From Candidatus Rifleibacteriota bacterium (GTDB taxonomy: Bacteria > Muiribacteriota > Ozemobacteria > Ozemobacterales > Ozemobacteraceae), in assembly GCA_018818125.1 (NCBI GenBank), contig JAHISQ010000026.1, forward strand, positions 1 through 54,096: a stretch of DNA of 54,096 nucleotides, read 5' to 3'. The position numbers were made by a program, and so were the translations under genes. The notes beneath the pieces are model-generated. The model did no database searches. It was not told the DNA's origin and was given only the letters and a program-made list of their open reading frames with translations. This document shows positions 1-8,650 of the stretch, in pieces. Each line of letters begins with the position of its first letter. Position 1 is the first letter of the stretch.

Positions 1-1549
1 AAGATGCGGTTAATTTAGCGCTTACGTTTGAAACAGAACCAAATGCGGTCTCGAATTTTTCCATGTTCGAGAAAGTTGATGAATTCCTATCAGGTCCCGG
101 TGTATACCAATTCCCTCCTGGAAATCTTTTTTTCACGTCAAGAAGTTGGTTGGAAACGTCTGCAGGACTTTTCGGACTAACTTCATATTGAAACCACTCA
201 CAGTCATAAGCCGCATCATAAACGAGCTCGTTGTTATCCCTGTAGAAGCGCATGGGAATCCACCCGGCGAAATCGAAGCCTTTTCTTACCAGATTGCCGG
301 AACCGAGAATGGTGACATTTTCTTTCGTCGTGTATTCTCGCAGGTCGACCGGCCCCCCTCCGCCAGTGGCATCTGAGTTAAGGTAATACACCTTGATCGG
401 AGTCGGGGTTAAAGGATCGCCTTTCTTAACCCAACGGGCATCAAAAATATAACTCAGTGCTGCATTCCATCTAAAGTAAGAATTGTTAGACTTGTATATA
501 CCACCCGCATTCCAGGTGCCTAGTAAATCCCAGCCATCAAAATTATAGCCTGCTTTGGTAAGGTTCCCAGGATTCCCTGGAAGGTTATAATAACCATAGC
601 CCCCGCAGAAATAAGGTCTATCTCTATATGTTTCAGGGGGTGTTCCGCTGTCACTTCCATTACCATTGAAGGTCAGCGTTCTATCAACTCCAAAATATTG
701 AAGTAAAAACCAGCATGACACTAACGCTTCCGTTGAATATCCGCGGATTTCGCCAGAGTGAGAAACCCTGGATGCCAAGAGAGGATTCTTCAGAGGAACA
801 TTGGATTTAAGCAGAGGAGAATCATTGGGGTCGAACTCCCTGAGGAGGGTATAAAACTTCTGCAGATCACTGTTGAACAACAGCTTGAGCAGGGTGTCGG
901 CGCCGAGGCTTTGGAACCGGGGTTGAAGATCGAGAGTAATACTGCCGACACCTGTCGAGGTGGCCTTGAACTCGGCCTGGGCGGGACTCGGAAGGCCGGC
1001 GATTATCTGGGCGACGACTGTGGCAACAGCCGGCACCTCGTCGAGATTCTGGCTCGAATTCAATAAAAATTCCGGGTCGCTCAGGTAGGGCAGCATCGCC
1101 TTTACTACGTTGTTGACAACTTCGTCAGTCAGTCCTTTTTCAAAGGTAAAATAGTCGAAATCGTGGCCGACCTGTTGCTTCTTGGCTTCATACAGATACA
1201 CTTTTGCAGTGCTTTCCGGACCATACGTGGGACTGGCCGTGGCCGTTGCATCGGCATAGGAAATGATTGTCGCCACACGATTCGCACCTTTCTCATTCTT
1301 AAGGTCGAATCGATAAAACGACATGGCGGGTACTTCCATCGGCAGGGGCAGACTGGTCTTGTCAGAAGCCAAAAAACTGCCAATCATCTGCAATTCCTCA
1401 GAAGTAAAGCCTGTCTGGTCGGCAAGGCTCGGCGGAGCCGCGGGAGAGACTTCGTCCCCATCATCGCTATAGTTTCCCATGAACTGACAGCCTAAAAGAG
1501 AAAAACAAACCACCACAAGAATCATCAGAATGGAATAAAATCGTTTCAT
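1..1549 (-). CDS. Lipoprotein with InlB/Flg_new-type repeats (C-terminus cut by window edge)
   Basis: Reading the minus strand from the ATG at 1549 gives an open frame of about 516 codons that runs off position 1, so the C-terminus is missing. The N-terminus is a lipoprotein signal: basic MKR, a hydrophobic stretch, then a lipobox Leu-Leu-Gly-Cys with Cys at about residue 21. The middle (about 25-290) is an alpha-rich region I do not recognise. From about residue 300 two repeats of the Listeria-Bacteroides type appear, each with a 'GNLxxxGxxFxGW' core (GNLTKAGYNFDGW and GNLVRKGFDFAGW). Such beta-grasp-like repeats are known from surface and secreted proteins. I infer an envelope-anchored surface protein; binding partner unknown. 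It stands 89 bp from the next gene on the same strand. Start and frame were checked codon by codon. Confidence 0.85.
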   Translation of the reverse strand, partial: MKRFYSILMILVVVCFSLLGCQFMGNYSDDGDEVSPAAPPSLADQTGFTSEELQMIGSFLASDKTSLPLPMEVPAMSFYRFDLKNEKGANRVATIISYADATATASPTYGPESTAKVYLYEAKKQQVGHDFDYFTFEKGLTDEVVNNVVKAMLPYLSDPEFLLNSSQNLDEVPAVATVVAQIIAGLPSPAQAEFKATSTGVGSITLDLQPRFQSLGADTLLKLLFNSDLQKFYTLLREFDPNDSPLLKSNVPLKNPLLASRVSHSGEIRGYSTEALVSCWFLLQYFGVDRTLTFNGNGSDSGTPPETYRDRPYFCGGYGYYNLPGNPGNLTKAGYNFDGWDLLGTWNAGGIYKSNNSYFRWNAALSYIFDARWVKKGDPLTPTPIKVYYLNSDATGGGGPVDLREYTTKENVTILGSGNLVRKGFDFAGWIPMRFYRDNNELVYDAAYDCEWFQYEVSPKSPADVSNQLLDVKKRFPGGNWYTPGPDRNSSTFSNMEKFETAFGSVSNVSAKLTAS

Positions 1550-1638
1550 AGCAGGCTCCAGATTAAAAATGAGTAAAAAATAGGGTTTGCCCCAGACAAA
1601 CGAAAGAACGACAGGTGATACATAGAGACGTTATGGTA

Positions 1639-2439
1639 CTAAGGTGATAATTCATGATCTTTTACCAGAAGAGAAGCAGTTGCTAACAGGGGACCTGGGC
1701 TCAGGCGCTGCGACCCTAAATGTTCATTCTGAATGGCGGTACACCGACGTAGTTGCCAGGCCATCGAGACGCCTTCCTGGCCCAAAATTTCGCGCATGGG
1801 CAGACCAGCAGCGATCAAAACAGAGGAAGTAAACGAATTGCAGTTCTCGATCAGGTGATACCCGCGCAGATAGGGGAAATACCAGAAATTCCCTTCCCGC
1901 GTCATTTCATGGCCTCGATTTTTGTGTAAGGCGGTCACCATACGGGAAACCCCCTTTTCCGTGAGCCAGAAGTGGAAGACCTTGTCGGATGGGATTTTCA
2001 TGCGTTCCCAGTAGGGACGGAGAAAAACGCCAAACCGGAGGACGGCCGAGGTTTTCTTAGCCAGCGATTTGGTGACCACTTCCCACACGTTTGGGTCGTT
2101 GCCGAGATACCATTCCTTGGCCCCCATGTGCCACTCCTGATACCCGCCCAGAGAGTAATCAGGAAAATTGATGCAGGAGTGATAATCATCGATGGAGACA
2201 TAGACCATGAACCGGTCATCACGCTCTTTTGCCGGCCACAACTCGAGATCAGGCTGCGGAAAAGCCAGCCATAGAAAGAAAACAACCAGCACCGGAACCG
2301 CGCGGATCGCGAACCGCCAGAACAGTCTGAAACTTTCTGAAACCCACTTCCTTAAAACGGGGTATCTAGCTATAATGACCTGTTCCAGATAGCGTAGCCT
2401 CTCTAAAGTTCTAGGATATATATATGTAAATAATAACAT
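1639..2439 (-). CDS. DUF2459 family membrane-anchored protein
   Basis: 266 residues with one N-terminal membrane segment (about residues 43-60) and then an extracytoplasmic domain. The domain follows the DUF2459 layout: an early VYVSIDDYHSCI strand with a His in the place of the family 'GWHT' motif, a middle EWYL strand, and near the end 'YHLIENCNSFTSSVLIAAGLP', which matches the family 'YHLxNTCNTWxAxALRAAGLP' block. The Cys and His suggest a papain/NlpC-like fold, but activity of this family is not established to my knowledge. The N-terminal 30 residues are uncertain because no ribosome-binding site is visible before the ATG at 2439. The 180 bp upstream, before the methyltransferase gene, show nothing recognisable. 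Confidence 0.7.
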   Translation of the reverse strand: MLLFTYIYPRTLERLRYLEQVIIARYPVLRKWVSESFRLFWRFAIRAVPVLVVFFLWLAFPQPDLELWPAKERDDRFMVYVSIDDYHSCINFPDYSLGGYQEWHMGAKEWYLGNDPNVWEVVTKSLAKKTSAVLRFGVFLRPYWERMKIPSDKVFHFWLTEKGVSRMVTALHKNRGHEMTREGNFWYFPYLRGYHLIENCNSFTSSVLIAAGLPMREILGQEGVSMAWQLRRCTAIQNEHLGSQRLSPGPLLATASLLVKDHELSP

Positions 2440-2618
2440 TAGTAAGATAGCATGTTTAGTGATCTTAAGAATGCAAAAAATTATTGGTTTACAGATGTAT
2501 AATCTTTTCTAAATTGTTTCGAAGATTTTCATTGCCTCGTACACGCAGCCCGTCCACTGCCGGAACTCGCCTGGAATCACGGAAATCGGGGCCGATAGAC
2601 ATGCAAATCAATTTGAAT

Positions 2619-3557
2619 TCAATGACAAATGCTAATAGTACGAATAAAATTTCCTTTGATTATATGACAATGGTCAACAATCTCAAATCCTTCTGAAATA
2701 AGGGCTTTATCCATATCTTCAAAAGTTATTATTACGAGTTTGTCTGCAATTCGTCGAGCTGTTTTAATAATTTCACGCTGCTTTTCCAACGTAATTGGAG
2801 TGAATAGCCCGTATGGAATATCGACAATTGCAACATCAAAGTGTTCTTTTATCTTGTGCATGTCTCCATTTTCGATGACATTTTCGTATCCAAAAAAGGC
2901 TAAATTTTGCTCTGCTTTTCTGGCGATGAGCCAATTAATTTCATAACCTTTAACATTTATTTGCATTGAAATAGCTTCAATCACAACGGTACCAACACCG
3001 CAGCACGGATCAATCAACTTACAATTTAATTCATCACCAACCGCAATATTCACAAGAGCTTTTGCTGCTCTTGTTTTTAGAGAATGACTATTGCTATTTG
3101 GTTTCTCATTATGCTCCTGCCAATGATTATTATTTTTTTCAAACTCTCCAAAAATCCATTGCCCATGAACCTTTGTGGCACCTAACATTATTTTCGGATT
3201 CACCATATCTACAGCCCCATCAATCACGCTACCAAGCGACGCTACACAGCTGATCCATTCATCATATCCAAGTTCGCTATCTGCAATTTTAAAATAGACA
3301 AACTTGAAATCATTGTAGGCCACTTTACTATTTTGGAGCTTTTCCATTAACTCTTTTAAAGAATCAGCACAATACATCACAAACACACTATGCTTAATAT
3401 AGGGGCTTCTAGAGGGACTTATTTTCTTTCCAGAGAAGAAATATTTTTCCTTGATTTCTTTGTGGAACAAATATTTCATTTCCAATTGGCATAAACCTTC
3501 TTCATTAGCAGGATAGTTTATTACATAGAGATAATCTTTTAACACAATTCCAGCCAA
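2619..3557 (-). CDS. Trm11/TrmG10-like RNA (guanine-N2) methyltransferase
   Basis: 312 residues. The C-terminal half is a UPF0020-type Rossmann methyltransferase: motif I 'DPCCGVGTVVIEA' at about 193-205 binds S-adenosylmethionine, an acidic motif II 'GYEIN' follows, and motif IV 'DIPYG' (about 247-251) is the D/N-P-P-Y-type catalytic loop of amino-group methyltransferases. The N-terminal half would be a THUMP-like RNA-binding part. Known relatives methylate N2 of guanosine 10 in tRNA; the exact target here is inferred. Translation appears to start at TTG (3557), supported by a GGGAG sequence about six bases upstream. The gene is clearly more AT-rich than most neighbours, which hints at horizontal acquisition. 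Confidence 0.75.
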   Translation of the reverse strand: MAGIVLKDYLYVINYPANEEGLCQLEMKYLFHKEIKEKYFFSGKKISPSRSPYIKHSVFVMYCADSLKELMEKLQNSKVAYNDFKFVYFKIADSELGYDEWISCVASLGSVIDGAVDMVNPKIMLGATKVHGQWIFGEFEKNNNHWQEHNEKPNSNSHSLKTRAAKALVNIAVGDELNCKLIDPCCGVGTVVIEAISMQINVKGYEINWLIARKAEQNLAFFGYENVIENGDMHKIKEHFDVAIVDIPYGLFTPITLEKQREIIKTARRIADKLVIITFEDMDKALISEGFEIVDHCHIIKGNFIRTISICH

Positions 3558-3700
3558 TGTAGACTCCCATTATTAATCATTTTCGACATTGTGTTTTTCA
3601 TTCAGAATTTTCACAACCAGATTGAAATGAAATTTGAAGAAACTGAATTTTCTATGTTTATTGCCAGTAGTTATTCTGATTCTGATGGCACCAGATTAAG

Positions 3701-3741
3701 AAAAAGCAGAGCTGGCAGGAAATTCAGCTCTGCTTTTTTTT
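3701..3741 (-). terminator. Rho-independent terminator, symmetric
   Basis: A 14-bp stem (AAAAAGCAGAGCTG at 3701-3714 pairing with 3725-3738), 10-base loop, with T runs on both sides when read in either direction. It lies 27 bp after the stop of the minus-strand gene 3768-4397 and should end that transcript. The same structure would also stop transcription coming from the left. Confidence 0.85.
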
Positions 3742-3767
3742 AAATCATAGGACTTTCCGCAGCTGCA

Positions 3768-4397
3768 TCAGTCACCTTCAGGCGAAACTTCGACTATCAT
3801 GTCGGCAGCGATTTCGGGAGTTGACTCATCGCTGTCTTCTTCATCGGCATTCCAAGTAAGTGAGCATTTCCAGCCAGGTTTGAGATTACGTAACTCAGTG
3901 ACATAAATATAACCGTTCACATTGACCATAATGATCGTATATTTGTGAACCAGAAAAGCACGCTCTTTGCCGGTATCTGTTCTGATGCTGATCATGCCAA
4001 CGATCTTGGGAGAAGCTTCCGGTCCGGACAAGGCTATTTCACCAATACGACCTTCAATGCGCTTGCGTATTGAAGGCCTCATCCCGATACTCTCACAGTC
4101 GTAAATAGATGGATCATGTCGGGCAGACAGGCTTACTAACAAGGTCTGGCCGACACCAATATCACTAGCACAAAGCATTCTGTTATTCTGCATTTGAAAA
4201 ACAGTGTTTTCACTGACAACCATACTGAATCGCAAAGGCAACTCTGACATACGTGAAGCAGTCTCTACCGACAGAACCAGACCTTCGCTGCCGGTTTCGA
4301 TATCGAGAATTCTGACATCTACGATCTGAGCCTGAAGAGACAGGGAGACCACGACAAAAATAGCAAAAAGCAGAAACATTCGAGTTCTGGATTTCAT
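3768..4397 (-). CDS. Secreted protein of unknown function
   Basis: 209 residues with a clear Sec signal peptide (MKSRTRMF, hydrophobic core, likely cleavage after LQA-Q at about residue 23). The mature part looks beta-rich with no motif I recognise; the C-terminus is acidic (DEEDSDES at about 185-192). It may have paired Cys (two Cys near residues 75 and 100). It has its own terminator downstream and about 260 bp of non-coding sequence upstream, so it is probably a single-gene transcript. The upstream gap holds only a small weak hairpin around 4519-4537 and nothing else I can name. Confidence 0.7.
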   Translation of the reverse strand: MKSRTRMFLLFAIFVVVSLSLQAQIVDVRILDIETGSEGLVLSVETASRMSELPLRFSMVVSENTVFQMQNNRMLCASDIGVGQTLLVSLSARHDPSIYDCESIGMRPSIRKRIEGRIGEIALSGPEASPKIVGMISIRTDTGKERAFLVHKYTIIMVNVNGYIYVTELRNLKPGWKCSLTWNADEEDSDESTPEIAADMIVEVSPEGD

Positions 4398-4658
4398 CTA
4401 ATAACCCCTCAGCTGTTTGATCAGAATATCGTATCATTCACGATGGATAATAACAAGTCTGTCTCTAATACAGACGTGTAAACTCTGGCACCATAGCGCG
4501 ACGGCGGCATTATCCGTGTTCACACAACACGATATGGGTAACTCTTCACAACTGATAGCAGGCATAGTTTCGAGGTCAGTTCCAATCTTCTTTAACAAAA
4601 CGATTATTGCTGCTGGAAAACTTCCAATCCTAAATATGATTGGTCGCGTCGTCAGTCA

Positions 4659-6395
4659 TCACACCAATCCGGCCTTTTTCAATTCGTCACGGAGGATGCC
4701 GTATTCGACCTTCGAGCGATGGCGCAGATCCATGGGAATGTCCGGATGGAATATCACCTGATCCACCGGGATCCCGTTCTTATCCATAACCCGTTTAATC
4801 TCGGCTTCGCGTTCGGCGCAGAGCTTCTTGTTCTTGATGTCGGCATTGTCCTTCGGTGCGACCACACAGACGGTCTTCTCGCCAAGCTTATCGTTCGGCA
4901 CGCCGAGATAGGCGGCCAACCGAGTGTAGGGTTGACGCTTCAGCACGACTTCTGCCTGCACGGGGAAAAGATACTTTCCGTCACGCTCGATGACGTTGTG
5001 AATTCGGCCGACGATCCAGACATACCCCTTTTCGCTGAGGCGGGCGAGATCACCAGTTCTGTGCCACACGATGTCGTTGTGGTCGCGTATCTTCGTTGTC
5101 TTGAAGGCTTCAGGGTTGTTGTAATACACGCGGCAGACATGTTCACCGGCGACCAACAATTCACCGACGCTTCCCTGCGGAACCTCAAGCTTGGACCACT
5201 GTTCGTCGGAAGCGATTTCGATGGGACCACGCACGATTTTTATAAACTTGGACTGCAGTCCATCGGCGAAGTGCCCCACGTTGACGCCGGCATCGACGAG
5301 TTCGGGATCATCTTCGGTGACGCTGCGCTGAGCGAGCATCTCCTTGCCCGTGATGTGTGTCATCGGCTCAGACTCGGTAGAGCCGTACATGACAACGAGC
5401 TCTGCGTTCGGCGCAATCTTCGCGAATTCCTCCACGACGTCACGCGACACGGCAGCACCGCCGGCGGCGACACGACGCAACTCGGGAAGGGTCTTGCCCT
5501 TCTCGATGCAATACTTGTTCAGCCCGTTTAGCAACGAGGGGTTCAGCGTGAGAGTGGTAATGCCCTCACCCTTGATTTGCGTAAAGAGCACATACGGATC
5601 ATTGTCCGCCGGTTCTGCCACGTTGATGGCCGGCAGAATAGTTGGCAAGCCCGCCGCGAGATTGTTCAAAGAGAATACAGGAAAGACCGGCAGATCCATG
5701 TCGCTCTCCTCATACGGCAGACAAGCATTGATGGCGTAATGCTGTGCGGCGAGGAATCGATGTGAACGGTCAGCCCCTTTGGGCGTTCCGGACGAACCAG
5801 TGGTGAACGTGATGAGCGCGGAGTGCTCTTGCTTGACCGGAACCGGTTCTGCGGCCTCGGGCGTTTCGAGAAGTTCTTCGAAGCGGGCAGTCCACTTTTT
5901 CGTGCATGGCCCCATGTTTATCTTTATCGGAATGGCTTCAAGGGCAGGTTGCCCCTCCCCCATAGCGAAACCACGCTCGCCTGACAACCAGACTTTGGGT
6001 TTGCAGAGGTCGGCAACGTAGCCGAGCTGATCAGCCCGTGCGAAGGAATCCAGAAAAATGCATGTGGCCCCCAGCATCTGGAATGCGAACATTCCAACAT
6101 AGAGCCACGGAATCATGGGTACGTACACCAGTGCATAGTCGCCTTTTTCGACACCTAGCTTTTTGTAACCGGCGGCAACATGGACGACCATGTCGTAGAT
6201 ATCTTTATAGGTGAATGTGTCGTGCTTCAGCGTCCGAGCGAACGGATTGTAGTTAAACCACAACTTGTTCTTCGTGTTGACCCACTTCATACAAACTCTG
6301 TCGGGATGCCTCTCGACGTGATCCTGAAGAAAACTGAAACAGTTGTTCCGCAAACTTTCGTTCCCAATGTCATAGCCAATTTTTGGAAGCGCCAT
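4659..6395 (-). CDS. Acyl-CoA synthetase / AMP-dependent ligase, OleC-like
   Basis: About 578 residues of the ANL superfamily. Visible motifs: A3 phosphate-binding loop 'TFTTGSSGTPKG' at about 200-211; A5 'VMYGSTESEP'; A7 'WHRTGDLARLSEKG'; A8 hinge 'VGRIHNVIERDGKYLFP'; and a C-terminal catalytic-lysine region 'LRHRSKVEY'. The stretch PVFPVFSLNNLAAGLPTILPAI and the full domain order resemble OleC of olefin/beta-lactone biosynthesis more than ordinary long-chain acyl-CoA ligases. No OleA, OleB or OleD gene lies nearby, so the substrate is open; a fatty-acid or beta-hydroxy-acid ligase is the safe call. I place the start at the ATG at 6395: AAGGAG sits six to seven bases before it. An in-frame ATG at 6419 would include that ribosome site in the coding region. 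Confidence 0.85.
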   Translation of the reverse strand: MALPKIGYDIGNESLRNNCFSFLQDHVERHPDRVCMKWVNTKNKLWFNYNPFARTLKHDTFTYKDIYDMVVHVAAGYKKLGVEKGDYALVYVPMIPWLYVGMFAFQMLGATCIFLDSFARADQLGYVADLCKPKVWLSGERGFAMGEGQPALEAIPIKINMGPCTKKWTARFEELLETPEAAEPVPVKQEHSALITFTTGSSGTPKGADRSHRFLAAQHYAINACLPYEESDMDLPVFPVFSLNNLAAGLPTILPAINVAEPADNDPYVLFTQIKGEGITTLTLNPSLLNGLNKYCIEKGKTLPELRRVAAGGAAVSRDVVEEFAKIAPNAELVVMYGSTESEPMTHITGKEMLAQRSVTEDDPELVDAGVNVGHFADGLQSKFIKIVRGPIEIASDEQWSKLEVPQGSVGELLVAGEHVCRVYYNNPEAFKTTKIRDHNDIVWHRTGDLARLSEKGYVWIVGRIHNVIERDGKYLFPVQAEVVLKRQPYTRLAAYLGVPNDKLGEKTVCVVAPKDNADIKNKKLCAEREAEIKRVMDKNGIPVDQVIFHPDIPMDLRHRSKVEYGILRDELKKAGLV

Positions 6396-6672
6396 TATCG
6401 ACTCCTTGCCAAACTTCAATTTAAAATGATTTGTTAAAACCTTTCATGAAATTACAATATACAGTAAGCCAGCCTAAAAACTCTTCAAATAATTTTGCTT
6501 TAAGAAAATCATACTACTTGGAATGCAAAAGACTGTTGGCTACTCCCTGACGCGGCGTGAAGTGGAACGTTGCGGCCCGTTTGGGAACATGTTTTGATTA
6601 GGGTGTGTGAGTTAATGAAGCGGCTGCCCGGCGGGCACTCAACGCTGATATCAGAGTCTATGCATTTCTGGC

Positions 6673-6696
6673 ATAAAAAGGCGGTTATGGCCTTTG
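6673..6696 (-). terminator. Probable Rho-independent terminator
   Basis: Minus-strand stem AAAGGC/GCCTTT with a seven-base loop followed by a short T run, starting 17 bp after the stop codon of the gene 6713-8308. The stem is short, so confidence is moderate. Apart from this, the 317-bp gap 6396-6712 shows no gene I can support. Confidence 0.5.
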
Positions 6697-6712
6697 CCCA
6701 GTTCGTTTTTCT

Positions 6713-8308
6713 TCAGGGGGCAACCGACAGAGTGAACTTCCCCGGGGCCACGGCCAAGGCTTTGTCCAGCAGGGAAAGGGAAACGCTGAATTCCTGCTGT
6801 GATCCGGCCGAAAGACCGGGAAGCAGGTTGTTCTGATCAGGGGCGGGGTCCCAAAGCCCCCATATACCGGGGATCGGGCTCAGGCTGATGTTTTCCTGGT
6901 CCTGTTCCAGAAGACGCTGGCGGTATCGGGGAACCAAAAGCAAGGTTGACGGGTCGACTCTCATTCCCTGGTGGACAGACAATTGCTGCGGGTCGACAGA
7001 GATACCATCCAGTTTCAATTTGTACAATGGAACCTCGACACGCACGATATCAACCAGAAAGCGAGCATTGTCAAAAAAGTTAAGCGCACCGCCAATCGAC
7101 AGCTCGGCCCCGCCTTTCACCTTGAAAACTGACAGGATCGGGCGACCTTTGCTTCGTTCGCCGGCCGGCGAACGAAGCAGCGTTGCGGCAGCTCCGGGAG
7201 TCACATACAGGCCGGTACGCAAGCTCGGTCCGGCCAGATCGTTGATGAAAAAATCAACCGCCACCCCGACAAAGAGCTTGGCGCTCAACTCACCCACATT
7301 CCCTTCCAGACTGAATTTTCGCGGCTTAACCGCCATGGTTGCCTGGGAAATATTCTTCCAGCTGCCTGACTCACGCCGGGCCCCCGTGACAAATGGCGCC
7401 GTAAAAGAAAAAGCCCCCGAGCAGCCAATCGAACCACTCAACCGGCCTTTTACCAGAACGCGCAGACGTGGCCGGACATACAAGGGTATCGGCCCGAGCA
7501 TCCCCAGGATGATCGGTTTCAATCGGATCTTCAGCACCGTATGCTTGAAACTGACGCCGCGGGCTGGGCTGAATCCCAGACCTGTCTCCAGAATGATTTT
7601 TCCGGAAAAGCTCAGTTGATCGCGCCGAAAAACCAGGGCAGGATTCTCCACCCGGAGGCGGGCATTCCCGGTTATGCCATTAGAATTCCATTCCAGCCTC
7701 GCTCCGGAGGAAAAAACCGCCGTTTCGCGAACCCGGGACCAGATTCCCTTGTCCCCGGTCCGGGCAGCAGTGGCTGGCGCGCTCATCAACAGAGCACCGG
7801 TTTCTGTCGATGCCTGCAGACCAGTCGGCAATCTGATTGCCATCGGGGTTACCGGAATAGTCTCAATCATGGTTTCTTCGATATCCTCAGCCCTGATCGC
7901 CACATCCTGCCCCGGCTGATTACCAAGAAGATCGGCCATGGTCACCGGGGTGACCATTACTTCAAAGGTGTTTCGCTCACGCCTGAGACTGCGAACCCGC
8001 ACTGCCAGGCCATCAGGAAATTTTCTCCCGGCCGGGGCAAGCAGCAAACTGTCGACGGCGATCATGGCAAGACGGGATTGGGAAAATTCTCCGTCAATCC
8101 GAAAGATCAGCATACGTTGATTTTCAGAGACTGAAATCAGGGACTTTTCAAGGTTCGGGGTAAAGGCCACCAGGTTCCGGAGAGCCCTGGAGGACGGATT
8201 TTGGGGGCCGCTTCCGGCCGCCATGCCAGTACCCGGGGCAAACAGCCCCGTGGCCATCCAGACAATCAAAAAAAACTGAATCCTGACGAAGCGGTGATTC
8301 TCTTTCAC
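6713..8308 (-). CDS. Secreted protein of unknown function, beta-rich
   Basis: 531 residues starting with GTG, preceded by GAGGGA five bases upstream. The signal peptide covers about residues 1-31 (hydrophobic 'FFLIVWMATGLFAPGTGMAA'). The mature protein is rich in alternating hydrophobic residues, and several stretches such as 'SLRTGLYVTPGAAATLL' and 'KGGAELSIGGALNFF' look like strands of a periplasmic beta-sandwich or barrel. No known domain is recognised. GC content is high compared with the AT-rich neighbours. It appears to be a single transcription unit: 317 bp to the acyl-CoA ligase start and 342 bp to the divergent gene at 8651. Confidence 0.65.
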   Translation of the reverse strand: MKENHRFVRIQFFLIVWMATGLFAPGTGMAAGSGPQNPSSRALRNLVAFTPNLEKSLISVSENQRMLIFRIDGEFSQSRLAMIAVDSLLLAPAGRKFPDGLAVRVRSLRRERNTFEVMVTPVTMADLLGNQPGQDVAIRAEDIEETMIETIPVTPMAIRLPTGLQASTETGALLMSAPATAARTGDKGIWSRVRETAVFSSGARLEWNSNGITGNARLRVENPALVFRRDQLSFSGKIILETGLGFSPARGVSFKHTVLKIRLKPIILGMLGPIPLYVRPRLRVLVKGRLSGSIGCSGAFSFTAPFVTGARRESGSWKNISQATMAVKPRKFSLEGNVGELSAKLFVGVAVDFFINDLAGPSLRTGLYVTPGAAATLLRSPAGERSKGRPILSVFKVKGGAELSIGGALNFFDNARFLVDIVRVEVPLYKLKLDGISVDPQQLSVHQGMRVDPSTLLLVPRYRQRLLEQDQENISLSPIPGIWGLWDPAPDQNNLLPGLSAGSQQEFSVSLSLLDKALAVAPGKFTLSVAP

Positions 8309-8650
8309 GCTTTCCCTCTGATCGGATATTCTGAAAAATTGATCATTGCATCACTTCAGAAATAATTCTATCACACTTTCTGCTACTTTCTACAATATGA
8401 CCACACTCCGAATGTCCTACCGATTCCAAGTGACTCGCTGGTAGAAAGACAACGTCATCGTGCTTTTCTTTTAAACGCCTTCCGCGCACCACGTGAGTTT
8501 GTCGCAGCGATTATAGCCCAGCGCACGACCACACAAAATACAAACCGCAGAAAATGACTAATAAGTTCTAATTATGAATGGTAGAAATCTTAGAGTTACT
8601 AACAGTATACTCTGCTCAGAAAAGCAGAATTCTATCCAAGAGGCTCGCGC
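8309..8650. other. 342-bp divergent intergenic region
   Basis: Lies between two divergent genes and must hold both promoters. A TATACT hexamer at 8606-8611 could be a -10 box for the gene at 8651, but no good -35 is seen. A small hairpin (TCTGCT/AGCAGA, 8611-8626) lies in that gene's leader. No coding potential is convincing. Confidence 0.4.

Noticed and set aside
4719..5531. 270-codon plus-strand frame inside the acyl-CoA ligase gene
   Set aside because: Antisense shadow of a clearly coding ANL ligase; no family resemblance or ribosome-binding site.
7541..8134. 197-codon plus-strand frame within the secreted-protein gene
   Set aside because: Shadow frame opposite a longer gene with a signal peptide and a good ribosome-binding site.
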